A stretch of DNA of 64,000 bases from Paenibacillus sp. FSL R5-0766. Lineage in GTDB: Bacteria; Bacillota; Bacilli; Paenibacillales; Paenibacillaceae. The stretch covers positions 4,960,001-5,024,000 of the forward strand of contig NZ_CP150227.1 in NCBI RefSeq assembly GCF_037971845.1, given 5' to 3'. A model generated the notes under the pieces. That model made no database searches. It was not told the origin of the DNA and saw nothing but the letters and a program-made list of their open reading frames with translations. Both the position numbers and the translations under genes were made by a program. Shown here in pieces: positions 53,180 through 61,701 of this stretch (position 1 is the stretch's first letter; each line of letters opens with the position of its first letter).

Positions 53180-54217
53180 CTAAAACCGGGAGAGGCGACA
53201 AGGGTCTAATTCATTTCTTGATTTGCCATCAATAATTTCACTTGCAGCCAAATGCGCAATCAGCGGCGCCAGTGTAATTGCAGAATGCATTACCGTCAGA
53301 TAAAGTCCATCAATGTGATCATGGAAGCCCACAATCGGATAACCGTCTTCAGGCATGGGTCTCCATCCAACTTTTATGCTCTCCAGTTCCAGTTGATTTC
53401 CGTGCTTGAGACTGCGACGCAATGTGTCGTAAGCTCGCTTACCGACCGCCTGTGGTCCGTTTTCCTCCGACTCGTCGATATAATCTTCCGCAGCCAGCAG
53501 CGTATAATCTGTCAGTTGACGCGCTTCAAATTGCGCATTGGAGATTAATGTGTGTATCAGTTTATTCGCAGTTTTCATCCGAATTAGAATCGAAGGTGAC
53601 GAAGTTACCGGCACGTGACAACCTAACGGGTTACAAAGTTCGGGTGTACCTGTTCCTGCGGCCAATACCACAACATCCGACTCCACAAAACCCTTGGATG
53701 TATGAACACCAACCAAACGGGAGCCCTCTTGCTTCAGCTGTGTAACGTTGGTGTCGAACTGAATCTTTGCTCCGTACTCTTGCGCTTTGCTCAACAACAG
53801 CTCCGTTACCGCTATAGGGTCCACCGCACCTTCTTCGCTGACAAACATGGCTTCATCCGGATATTCCTTCAGATTGGGCTCCAATGCCTCAAGCTGCTCC
53901 CGGTTTAATTTTTGAAAGTGTTGCTCCCTTAGAGGCGGAGTGTCCCAAGTTAGCGCGCCATGCCAAAGAATGTTCAGTTCGGACAACTCTTGCTGAAGTG
54001 TGTGATATTCTTCCACAGCTGCATCGTACAAATGCCAGTATTCAGGAGCCACTCTATGCGTCGTATGTATCCAGGCAAATGATTTTTCCGTGACTTCACG
54101 CGCCGCGGCTGAGTGCCGTTCAATAACAGTTACATCTTGATTTCGTTTGGCTAGATGATAGGCCATACACGCCCCAACAATCCCTGCACCAATAATCACA
54201 ATTTTTTGTTTATTCAA
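53180..54217 (-). CDS. FAD-dependent amino-acid oxidase family protein (DAO fold)
   Basis: 345 residues. IVIIGAGIVGACMAYHLAKR (GxGxxG) binds FAD; SFAWIHTTH, VVLAAGTGTPELCNPLG and the C-terminal GWRPMPEDGYPIVGF are typical of D-amino-acid/glycine oxidase relatives. Cytosolic. Start is TTG 54217 with GGGAG 8 nt upstream. It begins 2 bp after the stop of the broken HxlR gene. Substrate unknown. Confidence 0.85.
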   Translation of the reverse strand: MNKQKIVIIGAGIVGACMAYHLAKRNQDVTVIERHSAAAREVTEKSFAWIHTTHRVAPEYWHLYDAAVEEYHTLQQELSELNILWHGALTWDTPPLREQHFQKLNREQLEALEPNLKEYPDEAMFVSEEGAVDPIAVTELLLSKAQEYGAKIQFDTNVTQLKQEGSRLVGVHTSKGFVESDVVVLAAGTGTPELCNPLGCHVPVTSSPSILIRMKTANKLIHTLISNAQFEARQLTDYTLLAAEDYIDESEENGPQAVGKRAYDTLRRSLKHGNQLELESIKVGWRPMPEDGYPIVGFHDHIDGLYLTVMHSAITLAPLIAHLAASEIIDGKSRNELDPCRLSRF

Positions 54218-54219
54218 AA

Positions 54220-54540
54220 CTAACTCTCCCTTGTCACCCTATCACCCCAAGGAATCGATTTTCCGAAGTTCGGATGGGTTTGCTCCTTTTTCGTCTTCTT
54301 CGCCGTACAGCTTTCCATATGCTTCATATGGCCAGCGCCCCAGTCGCTCATTGTCTGGAGCACAGGTTTCATGAGCTGTCCGTACTCCGTAATCGAGTAT
54401 TCGACCTTAGACGGAATTTGGGCATATACTTCACGATGCACAAAATCGTGATACTCCAGTTCTTTTAACTGCTGGGTCAGCATCTTTTTCGAAATATCTG
54501 GAATCGCTTTTTATAATTCACTGAAAGTCAATTGTATTCC
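54220..54540 (-). pseudogene. HxlR-family regulator, N-terminally truncated
   Basis: The readable part from ATG 54483 (MLTQQLKELEYHDFVHREVY...VEYSITEYGQLMKPVL) is the second half of an HxlR winged helix. In the same frame upstream one reads TFSEL, then TAA (54513-54511), then KAIPDISKKMLTQ: the family pattern FSELxxAIPDISKKMLT with a stop inside. The first helix (usually CPVxxTLxxIGGKWK) is absent in all frames, so the regulator is dead. Confidence 0.7.
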
Positions 54541-54783
54541 TCTCTTTCTGGTCAGGTTAAGTGCCTACTTCCTGATTGATCTTTCTCACTTTAGTATAGA
54601 GGCAGATAGCGAAATTGAACAATTTAAAATGTACCAATAAGATGGACACTTTGGAAAAAGCCCATCTTGTAGGGTATTCTGTTTATAATGAAAAAAAAGA
54701 TATTGGAGCGGAAATGTGATACGAAAAGATTACTGACGAAGAAATCATTCTATATCACATATTTTCGGAAAGGACTGATTAGC

Positions 54784-55200
54784 ATGAGTATGCTTGAAAA
54801 CGTAAAGGTAGCAGCGGTGTTCGAACATTATCCGAACCATATTCAGCAGAGGTTGTTGTTTCTACGCCAATTGATTCTGGACACAGCATTAGAAACAGAA
54901 GGCATTGACCACCTGGAAGAAACCCTGAAATGGGGTGAGCCTAGCTACGTCACAAAACATGGGAGCACAATCAGAATAGCTTGGAAAGAGTCAAATCCAC
55001 AACAGTATGCAATGTATTTTAACTGCAACACTAAGCTTGTTGCTACATTCAAGGAAGTTTTTAGTGAACTTAACTTTGAAGGCAATCGGGCAATTGTGTT
55101 CAATGATAATGAGGAAATGCCGATAGATGAATTAAAACAATGCATTTTATTATCTCTCACTTATCATTACCGAAAACACCTTCCAATGCTTGGATTGTAA
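54784..55200 (+). CDS. DUF1801 domain protein
   Basis: 138 residues. [38 protein letters not shown] is the DUF1801/YdhG pattern; function unknown. ATG 54784 with AAAGGA upstream is preferred; 32 in-frame codons further upstream are AT-rich with no SD. Confidence 0.8.
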   Translation: MSMLENVKVAAVFEHYPNHIQQRLLFLRQLILDTALETEGIDHLEETLKWGEPSYVTKHGSTIRIAWKESNPQQYAMYFNCNTKLVATFKEVFSELNFEGNRAIVFNDNEEMPIDELKQCILLSLTYHYRKHLPMLGL

Positions 55201-55321
55201 TAAAGGTTATGGGCTATTTCTTGCATATTTTCAGAACCAAATTCAAATCATATTGGGTAGTTGGAATGCATTTGCTCAAGTTCAACAACGAATACAGATT
55301 GCTAATCAGAGGAGAATTCAG

Positions 55322-56338
55322 ATGAAAGCTGCAGTTGTGACAAAGGACAAGAGGGTCAGTGTAGAGGAAAAACAACTGCGCCCCCTGAAATATGGCGAAG
55401 CTCTCGTTCAAACTGAATATTGCGGAGTTTGTCACACGGATTTACACGTAAAAAATGCGGATTTTGGCGATGTTACGGGCAGGATTCTCGGTCATGAAGG
55501 CGTTGGAAAAGTCATTCAATTAGGGGAAGGGGTAACCAGCCTAAGCATCGGTGATCGAGTCAGCATTGCCTGGTTGTTCGAAAGCTGCGGTCACTGCGAG
55601 TATTGCTTGACCGGGCGGGAAACGCTGTGCCGTGTGGTCAAGAATGCAGGTTACACGGTAGATGGCGCAATGGCGGAACAATGCATCGTTACAGCCGATT
55701 ATGCGGTAAAGGTACCGGATAATCTCGATCCTGCTGCTGCAACCAGCGTAACTTGTGCCGGGGTTACCACCTATAAAGCGGTGAAAGTAAGCAATATCAA
55801 ACCTGGGCAGTGGATCGGGATTTTCGGCATCGGTGGTTTGGGTAACCTGGCTGTGCAGTATGCAAAACATGTGTTCAATGCCAAAGTCATAGCCTTTGAC
55901 ATCAGTGAAGACAAACTGGAATTGGCGCTGAAGGTCGGTGCCGACCATGTGGTTAACAGCTTGAAGGAAGATCCGGTCTCCAGAGCCAAAGAGTTAACGA
56001 ACGGGTATGGACTGGATGCAACCGTAGTTACCGCTGTTGCGAAAACGCCTTTTAATCAAGCCATCGATGTTGTAAAAGCAGGCGCTCGGGTCGTCGCGGT
56101 AGGACTTCCGACGGACAAGATGGATCTTGATATTCCGCGTCTGGTTCTCGACGGCATACAAGTTATCGGCTCCTTGGTCGGCACGCGGGAAGACTTGAAG
56201 GAAGCTTTCCAGTTTGCCGCAGAAGGCAAAGTCGTTCCCATCGTAGCCAAACGTCAGATTGAAGACATTAACCACATCTTCAAGGAGATGGAGCAAGGCA
56301 AAATCCAGGGGCGCATGGTCATTGATTTTACGAAGTAA
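55322..56338 (+). CDS. adhP: Zinc-dependent alcohol dehydrogenase, AdhP type
   Basis: 338 residues. Catalytic zinc ligands in CGVCHTD and GHEGVG; structural zinc site CGHCEYC....ETLC; NAD loop [12 protein letters not shown]. The length and the SLVGTREDL motif match propanol-preferring AdhP. Oxidises alcohols or reduces aldehydes with NAD(H). GAGGAG lies about 8 nt before ATG 55322. Confidence 0.9.
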   Translation: MKAAVVTKDKRVSVEEKQLRPLKYGEALVQTEYCGVCHTDLHVKNADFGDVTGRILGHEGVGKVIQLGEGVTSLSIGDRVSIAWLFESCGHCEYCLTGRETLCRVVKNAGYTVDGAMAEQCIVTADYAVKVPDNLDPAAATSVTCAGVTTYKAVKVSNIKPGQWIGIFGIGGLGNLAVQYAKHVFNAKVIAFDISEDKLELALKVGADHVVNSLKEDPVSRAKELTNGYGLDATVVTAVAKTPFNQAIDVVKAGARVVAVGLPTDKMDLDIPRLVLDGIQVIGSLVGTREDLKEAFQFAAEGKVVPIVAKRQIEDINHIFKEMEQGKIQGRMVIDFTK

Positions 56339-56416
56339 TGCGACCAGAATGTCAGATCCGATTGTAACCCGGGGACCCGTTGCAGCTTTAGTTTAACCCC
56401 AATGTCCTGAACGCTG

Positions 56417-56451
56417 ACAGGCTATGATTATAAATCATAGTCTGTTTTTTT
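56417..56451 (+). terminator. Terminator of adhP
   Basis: ACAGGCTATGATT / AATCATAGTCTGT-like stem (ATCATAGTCTG) followed by seven T. Confidence 0.8.
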
Positions 56452-56797
56452 GTCCTGTTACCCTACAGTCAGAGCCTTCGTACACATTTCAGATCACTTT
56501 TGGTATTTTTATACCCCAAGTCAGCAGGATGGTAAAGCTCGTTTTCTGTAAACACTTTCAAAACGCTCTTCACAGAGCACTTGTTCGTATGATCCTTTAA
56601 TGTATCTACTGGCCTCACATGTCGCTTTCCTCCCTCCATGCATACGAAGCCGCTAAAATAGCGACTTCGGAATATGTATATCGCATTGCAGCGGCTGTAT
56701 TTCAGTTTTTTGCAAGTAGCCACTAATATTATTATATAATAACCTCACCACATAAAAGGCTGGCTTCAACAGCTCATGGAAGGAAGACAACTCTCTA
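56452..56797. other. Gene-poor region before the AraC gene
   Basis: 346 bp. Contains a hairpin 56645-56669 (CGAAGCCGCTA / TAGCGACTTCG). Short minus-strand frames of 40-84 codons exist but none has a proper SD-start combination, so none is called. Confidence 0.5.
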
Positions 56798-58759
56798 TTG
56801 AAAGCAACCTTGAATGTACAAGAACACATACTCATCTGGAATTGTGCATCGCTCAAAATCATGGATGTACGACATATTGTCATACAGGCCGACGAGTGCG
56901 TACGTCCTTACCTGTTCCCTGCCAGCGCCTTTTTGTACGTAACGAATGGCAATGCAACCGTGATCTTAGACGGAAATGAGCATGCTACCAAACCATTTTA
57001 TATGCTTCATGGGGGCAAAAACACCCGTCTGGACATCATCCCAACGAACGAATCCTTTCATTATTACCTGATTTTCTATAAAGCCTCCTTACCGCTACCT
57101 GGCAAGCAGCATACACTTCAACAACCGGATCAACCATTGCCATTCCACCTCCAGTACGGTTTTATTCCATATCATCCTGCCATCCTCTACGAAATCACTG
57201 AGCGAATGCTGGGCGAGTGGAATAAACCGGGACGCTTGGAGCGACTCCATACCAAAACACTATTCTATCAATTTGTATATGAATTACTCAGACAAATGGA
57301 TCAACAACAGGTCAGCATTGTTAGGCCTAACCTTGCTTCTCAGCTTATTCGCTATATGCAGGAGCACTACGCCCAGCCGCTGACGCGAGAAACCCTTGCT
57401 CGTACATTCCATTACAGTGTCCCTTATCTGTCCAAGTACTTCCGTCGTGAAACTGGCGCAAGTCTAATCGATTACTTAATCGGTATTCGGATGAACAAAG
57501 CAGTAACGCTGCTGCAAAAGACCCAGTTATCTCTGCAAGAAGTCGGTGCAAGCGTCGGATATGCTGATGTATCCTATTTTATAAGAATGTTCAAAAAACA
57601 TACGGGAGTCACACCAAAGCAATTCAAGGATGAGTCCGGACAAGTGACAAGAGGTTCTTATCGTCCTATCCTTAGGCTTCGATCATCCATTGCTCCCCGT
57701 AAACTCCGTCGTTATATTGATATCAGAGATGATAATCATTATCAACATAGCGAAAAAGGAGATTTACGGATGTATAGAAACAAACTACCTGTAGGAATTA
57801 CCCTACTGTTGTGCCTAACTCTATTGGTTAGCGCATGTTCCAGGCCAGCAAGTACGAATGGAAGCACTGGCAGTACGCAAAGTCCAACTGTAGGTGCAGA
57901 GAGTAATATCAGTAACACCACAACCGGCAGCTCGGAGATGGTAACCTATTCTGCGGTTAACGGTGAAGTACAAATCCCCAAAAAACCTCAAAGGGTCGTA
58001 ATGGTTGCAGGAGCCTTTACCGGTCATTTGCTAGCTCTTGGCCTTAAGCCTGTTGGAACCGGTGATGAGTCCTTTAACAGTTATACAGAAGGTAAGCTCG
58101 ATGACGTTGTTAACATCGGTAACGATGTACCCTACGAAAAAATCATGGAGTTGCAGCCGGATTTAATTGTCGTTTGGAATGACCCTGAAACGATCGAAAA
58201 GCTGTCCAAAATTGCGCCGACCGTCGCTGTTGAATATGGAGTACCTCTACGGCAGCAATTGATGGATTTTGGCAAGATGACTGGTAGAGAAGAGCAAGCG
58301 AAAGCCTGGATCGCAGAGTGGGACGCTAAGATCGCTGAATACAAACCACTCGTGGAGCAAGCGGTAGGTGATCGCACTGTTTCGATTTTTGATACGGGAA
58401 GTGCCAAAGAATTTTATGCCTACGGGAGCTTTGGTAGAGGTGGAGATATTATTTATGGTGAGTTTGGTCTGAAGGCACCGCCGATCATTCAGAAGGAAGC
58501 CATCGATAGCGGCAAAGGTTGGGCCAAGTTATCACTTGAATTGTTACCACAATACGCAGGAGATTATATCTTTATTAGTGGATGGACAGGTGATGAGAGT
58601 GGGGATTCCGTTTTTGATGGCCCTATTTGGGATAACCTCCCTGCTGTCCAGAATAATCACGTTTATCGCGAGGAAAGCCGTGGCTTCGTGTTTAGTGACC
58701 CAATTTCGTTGGAAGCCCAACTTAAATTTGTCGTAGACAGCCTAACCAAAACAGAGTGA
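56798..58759 (+). CDS. AraC-family regulator read in frame into a siderophore-binding lipoprotein (653 codons)
   Basis: Start TTG 56798 is the best in-frame candidate (GGAAGG 11-14 nt upstream; uncertain). Residues about 1-165 are a cupin-like sensor (FPASAFLYVTNGNATVILDG). About 180-282 is a double AraC HTH (SVPYLSKYFRRETG; VSYFIRMFKKHTGVTPKQF). Residues 283-324 are a translation of what looks like intergenic DNA with a promoter and Fur box. From residue 325 the frame encodes a full lipoprotein. B. subtilis Btr fuses AraC to a binding-protein fold but without a signal peptide, so this frame differs. Either a stop codon was lost, or a membrane-tethered receptor-regulator is made. Confidence 0.75.
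   Translation: MKATLNVQEHILIWNCASLKIMDVRHIVIQADECVRPYLFPASAFLYVTNGNATVILDGNEHATKPFYMLHGGKNTRLDIIPTNESFHYYLIFYKASLPLPGKQHTLQQPDQPLPFHLQYGFIPYHPAILYEITERMLGEWNKPGRLERLHTKTLFYQFVYELLRQMDQQQVSIVRPNLASQLIRYMQEHYAQPLTRETLARTFHYSVPYLSKYFRRETGASLIDYLIGIRMNKAVTLLQKTQLSLQEVGASVGYADVSYFIRMFKKHTGVTPKQFKDESGQVTRGSYRPILRLRSSIAPRKLRRYIDIRDDNHYQHSEKGDLRMYRNKLPVGITLLLCLTLLVSACSRPASTNGSTGSTQSPTVGAESNISNTTTGSSEMVTYSAVNGEVQIPKKPQRVVMVAGAFTGHLLALGLKPVGTGDESFNSYTEGKLDDVVNIGNDVPYEKIMELQPDLIVVWNDPETIEKLSKIAPTVAVEYGVPLRQQLMDFGKMTGREEQAKAWIAEWDAKIAEYKPLVEQAVGDRTVSIFDTGSAKEFYAYGSFGRGGDIIYGEFGLKAPPIIQKEAIDSGKGWAKLSLELLPQYAGDYIFISGWTGDESGDSVFDGPIWDNLPAVQNNHVYREESRGFVFSDPISLEAQLKFVVDSLTKTE
57690..57744 (+). promoter_or_regulatory. 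Internal promoter and perfect Fur box for the binding-protein gene
   Basis: TTGCTC (57690-57695), 17-nt spacer, TATATT (57713-57718). The perfect 7-1-7 Fur box TGATAATCATTATCA (57730-57744) begins about 5 bp after the predicted start. All lies inside the continuous frame, 26 bp before the lipoprotein ATG. Confidence 0.8.
57770..58759 (+). CDS. Iron-siderophore substrate-binding lipoprotein, nested start
   Basis: 329 residues from ATG 57770, with AAAAGGAG ending 8 nt upstream, so independent translation is very likely. Signal peptide MYRNKLPVGITLLLCLTLL ends in lipobox VSAC (Cys 23). Class III binding-protein fold: PKKPQRVVMVAGAFTGHLLALG, PDLIVVWND, FGRGGDIIYGEFGLKAP, and YIFISGWTGDES. It should bind a ferric siderophore outside the cell. 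No permease is adjacent; it could feed the permease at 24.8-25.9 kb or one elsewhere. Confidence 0.88.
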   Translation: MYRNKLPVGITLLLCLTLLVSACSRPASTNGSTGSTQSPTVGAESNISNTTTGSSEMVTYSAVNGEVQIPKKPQRVVMVAGAFTGHLLALGLKPVGTGDESFNSYTEGKLDDVVNIGNDVPYEKIMELQPDLIVVWNDPETIEKLSKIAPTVAVEYGVPLRQQLMDFGKMTGREEQAKAWIAEWDAKIAEYKPLVEQAVGDRTVSIFDTGSAKEFYAYGSFGRGGDIIYGEFGLKAPPIIQKEAIDSGKGWAKLSLELLPQYAGDYIFISGWTGDESGDSVFDGPIWDNLPAVQNNHVYREESRGFVFSDPISLEAQLKFVVDSLTKTE

Positions 58760-58785
58760 AATTGAGTAGACCACGGTATGTACGA

Positions 58786-58812
58786 GGCGAGGAGCAATCC
58801 TCGCCCTTTTGT
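58786..58812 (+). terminator. Terminator of the binding-protein gene
   Basis: GGCGAGGA / TCCTCGCC with a 4-nt loop, then CTTTTG. Confidence 0.85.
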
Positions 58813-58874
58813 ATTTTTGTATAGTTCTTATCTTTCATTTAAAGAGAGTTTGAAAACAAAAGCACACACATAAA

Positions 58875-58906
58875 CGGGACCTCTCACCATGTTGGCAAGG
58901 GTCCCT
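58875..58906 (-). terminator. Hairpin after the collagen-like gene
   Basis: GGGACC and GGTCCC arms with inner TTGCC/GGTGA partial pairing, 33 bp beyond the BclB-like stop on the minus strand. T-poor. Confidence 0.5.
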
Positions 58907-58938
58907 GTCTTTAAACTTGTTATATAGCCCATTTTCCG

Positions 58939-60381
58939 TTAAGTGATGGTAAGGCCTCCGCTTGCATATCCGGCTATGGATGTAGCCACATCAATTCCGG
59001 CTGTTACTGATGCTGAGAACACCATAAGCAGGCGGTCACCGGCAGATACCGGAATACTCAGTCCTGTAGTCACTCCGCTGGATATTGTGCCCAGTGCCAA
59101 AACGCCGGTCAGTGGAGGAGCCAAGGTTACCAATGCACCCGGTACAGCTGTAAAGGAGTTATCAGGTGTAGTGGAACGGAATAATTGTGCAGTTAAGGTT
59201 ACTGTAGATCCAACCAAACTAAGTCCGGCTGTCGTGCTGAAATAAGCGGCCAGTGAAGTAATCGTTCCTGCACGCGATGCCGAGAAAGCAAAGTTAAGCA
59301 ATGTGCCTGCAGCGCCTGTGAGATCAATAATTCCTCCGTTAACACTTACTCCGGTAGCACTGTTGCCAAAACCAACTAAACTGGAAGTATTCAAAAGTCC
59401 ACCCAAAACTGTAGTCAACGCAACTGGAAGTCCTGATGCATAAGGAATAATTGTTCCAGAACCTGTCGCACCCGTAGCCCCGGTTGTACCCGTTGTCCCT
59501 GCTGTGCCTGTTGCTCCCGTTGCACCTGTTGTGCCTGTCGCCCCTGTTGCTCCCGTTGTCCCTGCTGTGCCTGTCGCCCCTGTTACACCCGTTGTACCTG
59601 ATGCGCCTGTCGCTCCGGTTACACCCGTTGTACCTGTTGTGCCTGTTGCTCCCGTTACTCCGGTTGTGCCCGCTGTACCTGTCGCTCCTGTTGCTCCCGT
59701 TGTCCCTGCTGTGCCTGTCGCTCCTGTTACTCCGGTTGTACCTGATGCGCCTGTCGCTCCGGTTACACCCGTTGTACCTGCTGTGCCTGTTGCTCCCGTT
59801 ACTCCGGTTGTACCTGCTGTGCCTGTCGCTCCTGTTACACCTGTTGTACCTGCCGTGCCTGTTGCTCCGGTTACTCCCGTTGTACCTGCTGTGCCTGTTG
59901 CTCCAGTTGCTCCTGTTGTTCCCGCTGTGCCTTGTGCTCCTGTTGCACCTGTCACTCCAGCTGTCCCTGGTGTGCCTGTCGCCCCCGTAGCCCCAGTTGC
60001 GCCTGTAGCTCCGTTGATGCTTGGGGTTTCACCCAGCAATTCGGAAGAAACCAAACGATGGGCTGTTACCAATGCGCCTGTGCTGCTCTTACCCCATACG
60101 GACACTTGAACAGGATCATTAACCGTCGCTGTTGTTGTAAAAGTAAACTCGAAAGCATCAAGATTCGCAAAATAGTTATTGGTTATTACTTGATTGGGTG
60201 CGATGTCAAAAGACTCACTGACATACAGGACCCTCATTCCACCACTCATGTAATACCCTTGTATTTGTATGGTTGAGGTACTCACATCACTACGGTTATC
60301 AATTCTGACAGTAACTGTCTGAGTCGGTCTTACACCGCTAACAGCATTATTTTCAATCGGCCCTGTTGATAAAAAGCTCAT
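58939..60381 (-). CDS. Collagen-like exosporium glycoprotein, BclB-like
   Basis: 480 residues in three parts. Residues 1-115 are a beta-rich domain ([17 protein letters not shown] ... [10 protein letters not shown] ... [17 protein letters not shown]) shared with the next gene. Residues about 124-307 are Gly-X-Y triplets, mostly GAT, GTA, GTT and GVT, a Thr-rich collagen helix likely glycosylated. Residues about 310-480 ([15 protein letters not shown]...) match the trimerising C-terminal domain of BclB-type exosporium proteins. No signal peptide: such proteins are made in the mother cell and placed on the spore. SD GAGGAG before ATG 60381. Confidence 0.88.
   Translation of the reverse strand: MSFLSTGPIENNAVSGVRPTQTVTVRIDNRSDVSTSTIQIQGYYMSGGMRVLYVSESFDIAPNQVITNNYFANLDAFEFTFTTTATVNDPVQVSVWGKSSTGALVTAHRLVSSELLGETPSINGATGATGATGATGTPGTAGVTGATGAQGTAGTTGATGATGTAGTTGVTGATGTAGTTGVTGATGTAGTTGVTGATGTAGTTGVTGATGASGTTGVTGATGTAGTTGATGATGTAGTTGVTGATGTTGTTGVTGATGASGTTGVTGATGTAGTTGATGATGTTGATGATGTAGTTGTTGATGATGSGTIIPYASGLPVALTTVLGGLLNTSSLVGFGNSATGVSVNGGIIDLTGAAGTLLNFAFSASRAGTITSLAAYFSTTAGLSLVGSTVTLTAQLFRSTTPDNSFTAVPGALVTLAPPLTGVLALGTISSGVTTGLSIPVSAGDRLLMVFSASVTAGIDVATSIAGYASGGLTIT
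59461..60012 (-). repeat. Collagen-coding tandem repeat, about 36-bp unit
   Basis: About 61 Gly-X-Y triplets in a 12-residue period ([12 protein letters not shown] and variants with GASGTT). Such arrays vary in copy number between strains. Confidence 0.85.
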
Positions 60382-60414
60382 CGCTACATCTCCTCTTTGG
60401 GGATTTCTGATCTG

Positions 60415-60774
60415 CTAGATGTTATTAACTGTTTTTTCGTGCTCTACCACTCGGTGTGCATCAACCAATTGTCCAGAGGCTTGTTTGCCCCACACTGAAA
60501 TCTCTACTTCCTCCACGCCTTCCACATCTGTTCCAAAAACAAACTCAAAAGCATCTAAATCAGCAAAATAATTTCTGGTCACTGCTTCATTAGGGGCAAT
60601 ACTGATTACTTCACTCACATACAGCGTTCTTGTTGTGCTTAGCACATACCCCTGAATGGATACTGTTACAGAATCCACCTCAGCCCGACTTACCAATCTA
60701 ATCGTTACCTGTTGGGTCGGTCTAACCCCGGAAACCGGATTGTTTTCAATCGGCCCAGTTGATAAAATAGCCAT
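60415..60774 (-). CDS. Short paralogue of the BclB-like N-terminal domain
   Basis: 119 residues from ATG 60774 (GGGGTG 6 nt upstream). It aligns over its length to residues 1-115 of the next gene: [70 protein letters not shown]. No collagen part. It lies 33 bp upstream of the collagen-like gene on the same strand, so the pair is one operon. Probably a spore-surface component that may assemble with the longer protein. Confidence 0.8.
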   Translation of the reverse strand: MAILSTGPIENNPVSGVRPTQQVTIRLVSRAEVDSVTVSIQGYVLSTTRTLYVSEVISIAPNEAVTRNYFADLDAFEFVFGTDVEGVEEVEISVWGKQASGQLVDAHRVVEHEKTVNNI

Positions 60775-61035
60775 TTTTTTCACCCCATCTTTTATGAACC
60801 TCTGACTCTAGCAGTATTTGGCATAAGCTCACTCGATAGTAATATTCAAACACTCAACCAACGGTGTGGACAAAACACAGGGGGCAATCCACCATTATCA
60901 CTTAACAACCTTTTACGCTCAGGGCTTTAGCTATACAAAAACTGGGATATGTACAACAAAGAGAAGAAATTATGCAATGTCAAAGTTGGACAGCAAGAAA
61001 GGGTAGATTTTGTTATATAACCAGGATCGATTCCA

Positions 61036-61085
61036 GAAAAAAACGAAATGACCGTTCCCCCCGGTAGATTCCAGGGAAACGGTCA
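61036..61085 (-). terminator. Terminator of the small-peptide unit
   Basis: Minus strand TGACCGTT...AACGGTCA stem (also CCC/GGG next to it), then TTTCGTTTTTTT. It matches no previously called gene; it ends 37 nt after the stop of the 39-codon ORF. Confidence 0.75.
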
Positions 61086-61121
61086 CAGCTTAAGACTTCT
61101 TTATTTGCTATCTATTTTTTG

Positions 61122-61241
61122 CTATCTATTTGATGGGGCGGATAAAGCTGTGCTTGAGAGTGTAGTCTTATAGAATTCGAGATCGTATTTTACCATCAAG
61201 CCCAATGTTAAACACATAGAAATAATAATGATCTTCTTCAT
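61122..61241 (-). CDS. Candidate small secreted peptide, 39 residues
   Basis: ATG 61241 to TAG 61124-61122. The N-terminus MKKIIIISMCLTLGLM is signal-peptide-like; the tail ends TTLSSTALSAPSNR. It has a promoter 32-60 bp upstream and a terminator downstream. Weak point: AGAGG abuts the ATG, so the SD spacing is poor. The layout recalls Phr-type signalling prepeptides, but no Rap-type receptor is in the window. Unknown function. Confidence 0.4.
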   Translation of the reverse strand: MKKIIIISMCLTLGLMVKYDLEFYKTTLSSTALSAPSNR

Positions 61242-61272
61242 CCTCTACTAAAAAATAGAAAAAGATTGTATT

Positions 61273-61301
61273 ATCTTAAAATTGTGATATGATATCGTCA
61301 A
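61273..61301 (-). promoter_or_regulatory. Promoter of the small-peptide unit
   Basis: Minus strand TTGACG (61301-61296), 17-nt spacer, TAAGAT (61278-61273). Confidence 0.5.
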
Positions 61302-61398
61302 GTTAATAAACATTTAAAAGAAAATATGAAAAATAATTACATTTAAATGTGACCACACCTCTTTCTTCGCCAGATTTCAGTGTTCTAACCCATTTTAT

Positions 61399-61412
61399 TG
61401 AAAGCGATTACA
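61399..61412. promoter_or_regulatory. Perfect cre (CcpA) site
   Basis: TGAAAGCGATTACA fits TGNAANCGNTNNCA at every fixed position. It precedes the GH43 operon, implying glucose repression. Confidence 0.8.
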
Positions 61413-61602
61413 AAAAGAAACCTGACAGATTATAGCTTTTCTAATCGCACCCACAGATGCAGGTTTACTTCGGGTTATAGCCACTCCCCTTGCTGCCGTG
61501 ACCACGTACCCGGTGCACAGGTCGTTTGGCTTAAACCATATATGACAACATGAAGACTTAACCTAACAGCCAACCTAACCATTATTTCAAGAAGGGGGTG
61601 AC

Positions 61603-61701
61603 ATGAGGAAAATCTTTTCGTTTTTTCGACATTTCATCATCTCAGTTATTCTGAATTTCAGCTCACCAACTAATCCAATCTCATGGAGGCGAAACGTATG
61701 A
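61603..61701 (+). CDS. Small upstream ORF coupled to the GH43 gene
   Basis: 32 codons from ATG 61603, with GGGGGTG just upstream. Product MRKIFSFFRHFIISVILNF... is basic and hydrophobic. Its TGA (61699-61701) overlaps the GH43 start in ATGA, the classic arrangement of translational coupling. Likely a leader peptide. Confidence 0.5.
   Translation: MRKIFSFFRHFIISVILNFSSPTNPISWRRNV

Larger units (their letters stand above)
60775..61602. other. Gene-poor region between exosporium and hemicellulase genes
   Basis: 828 bp. Apart from the small-peptide unit and the cre box I see no gene. A 13-bp direct repeat TTTGCTATCTATT lies at about 61103-61131. Confidence 0.6.

Noticed and set aside
56469..56883. 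Minus-strand frames of 76-84 codons upstream of the AraC gene, and a 40-codon one starting MHGGRKATCEAS
   Set aside because: Promising composition in places, but no start with proper SD and no family resemblance.
59484..60109. Plus-strand Leu/Pro- and Val/Pro-rich frames of 168 and 201 codons
   Set aside because: They are antisense shadows of the collagen Gly-X-Y repeat; no SD, and composition is explained by the repeat.
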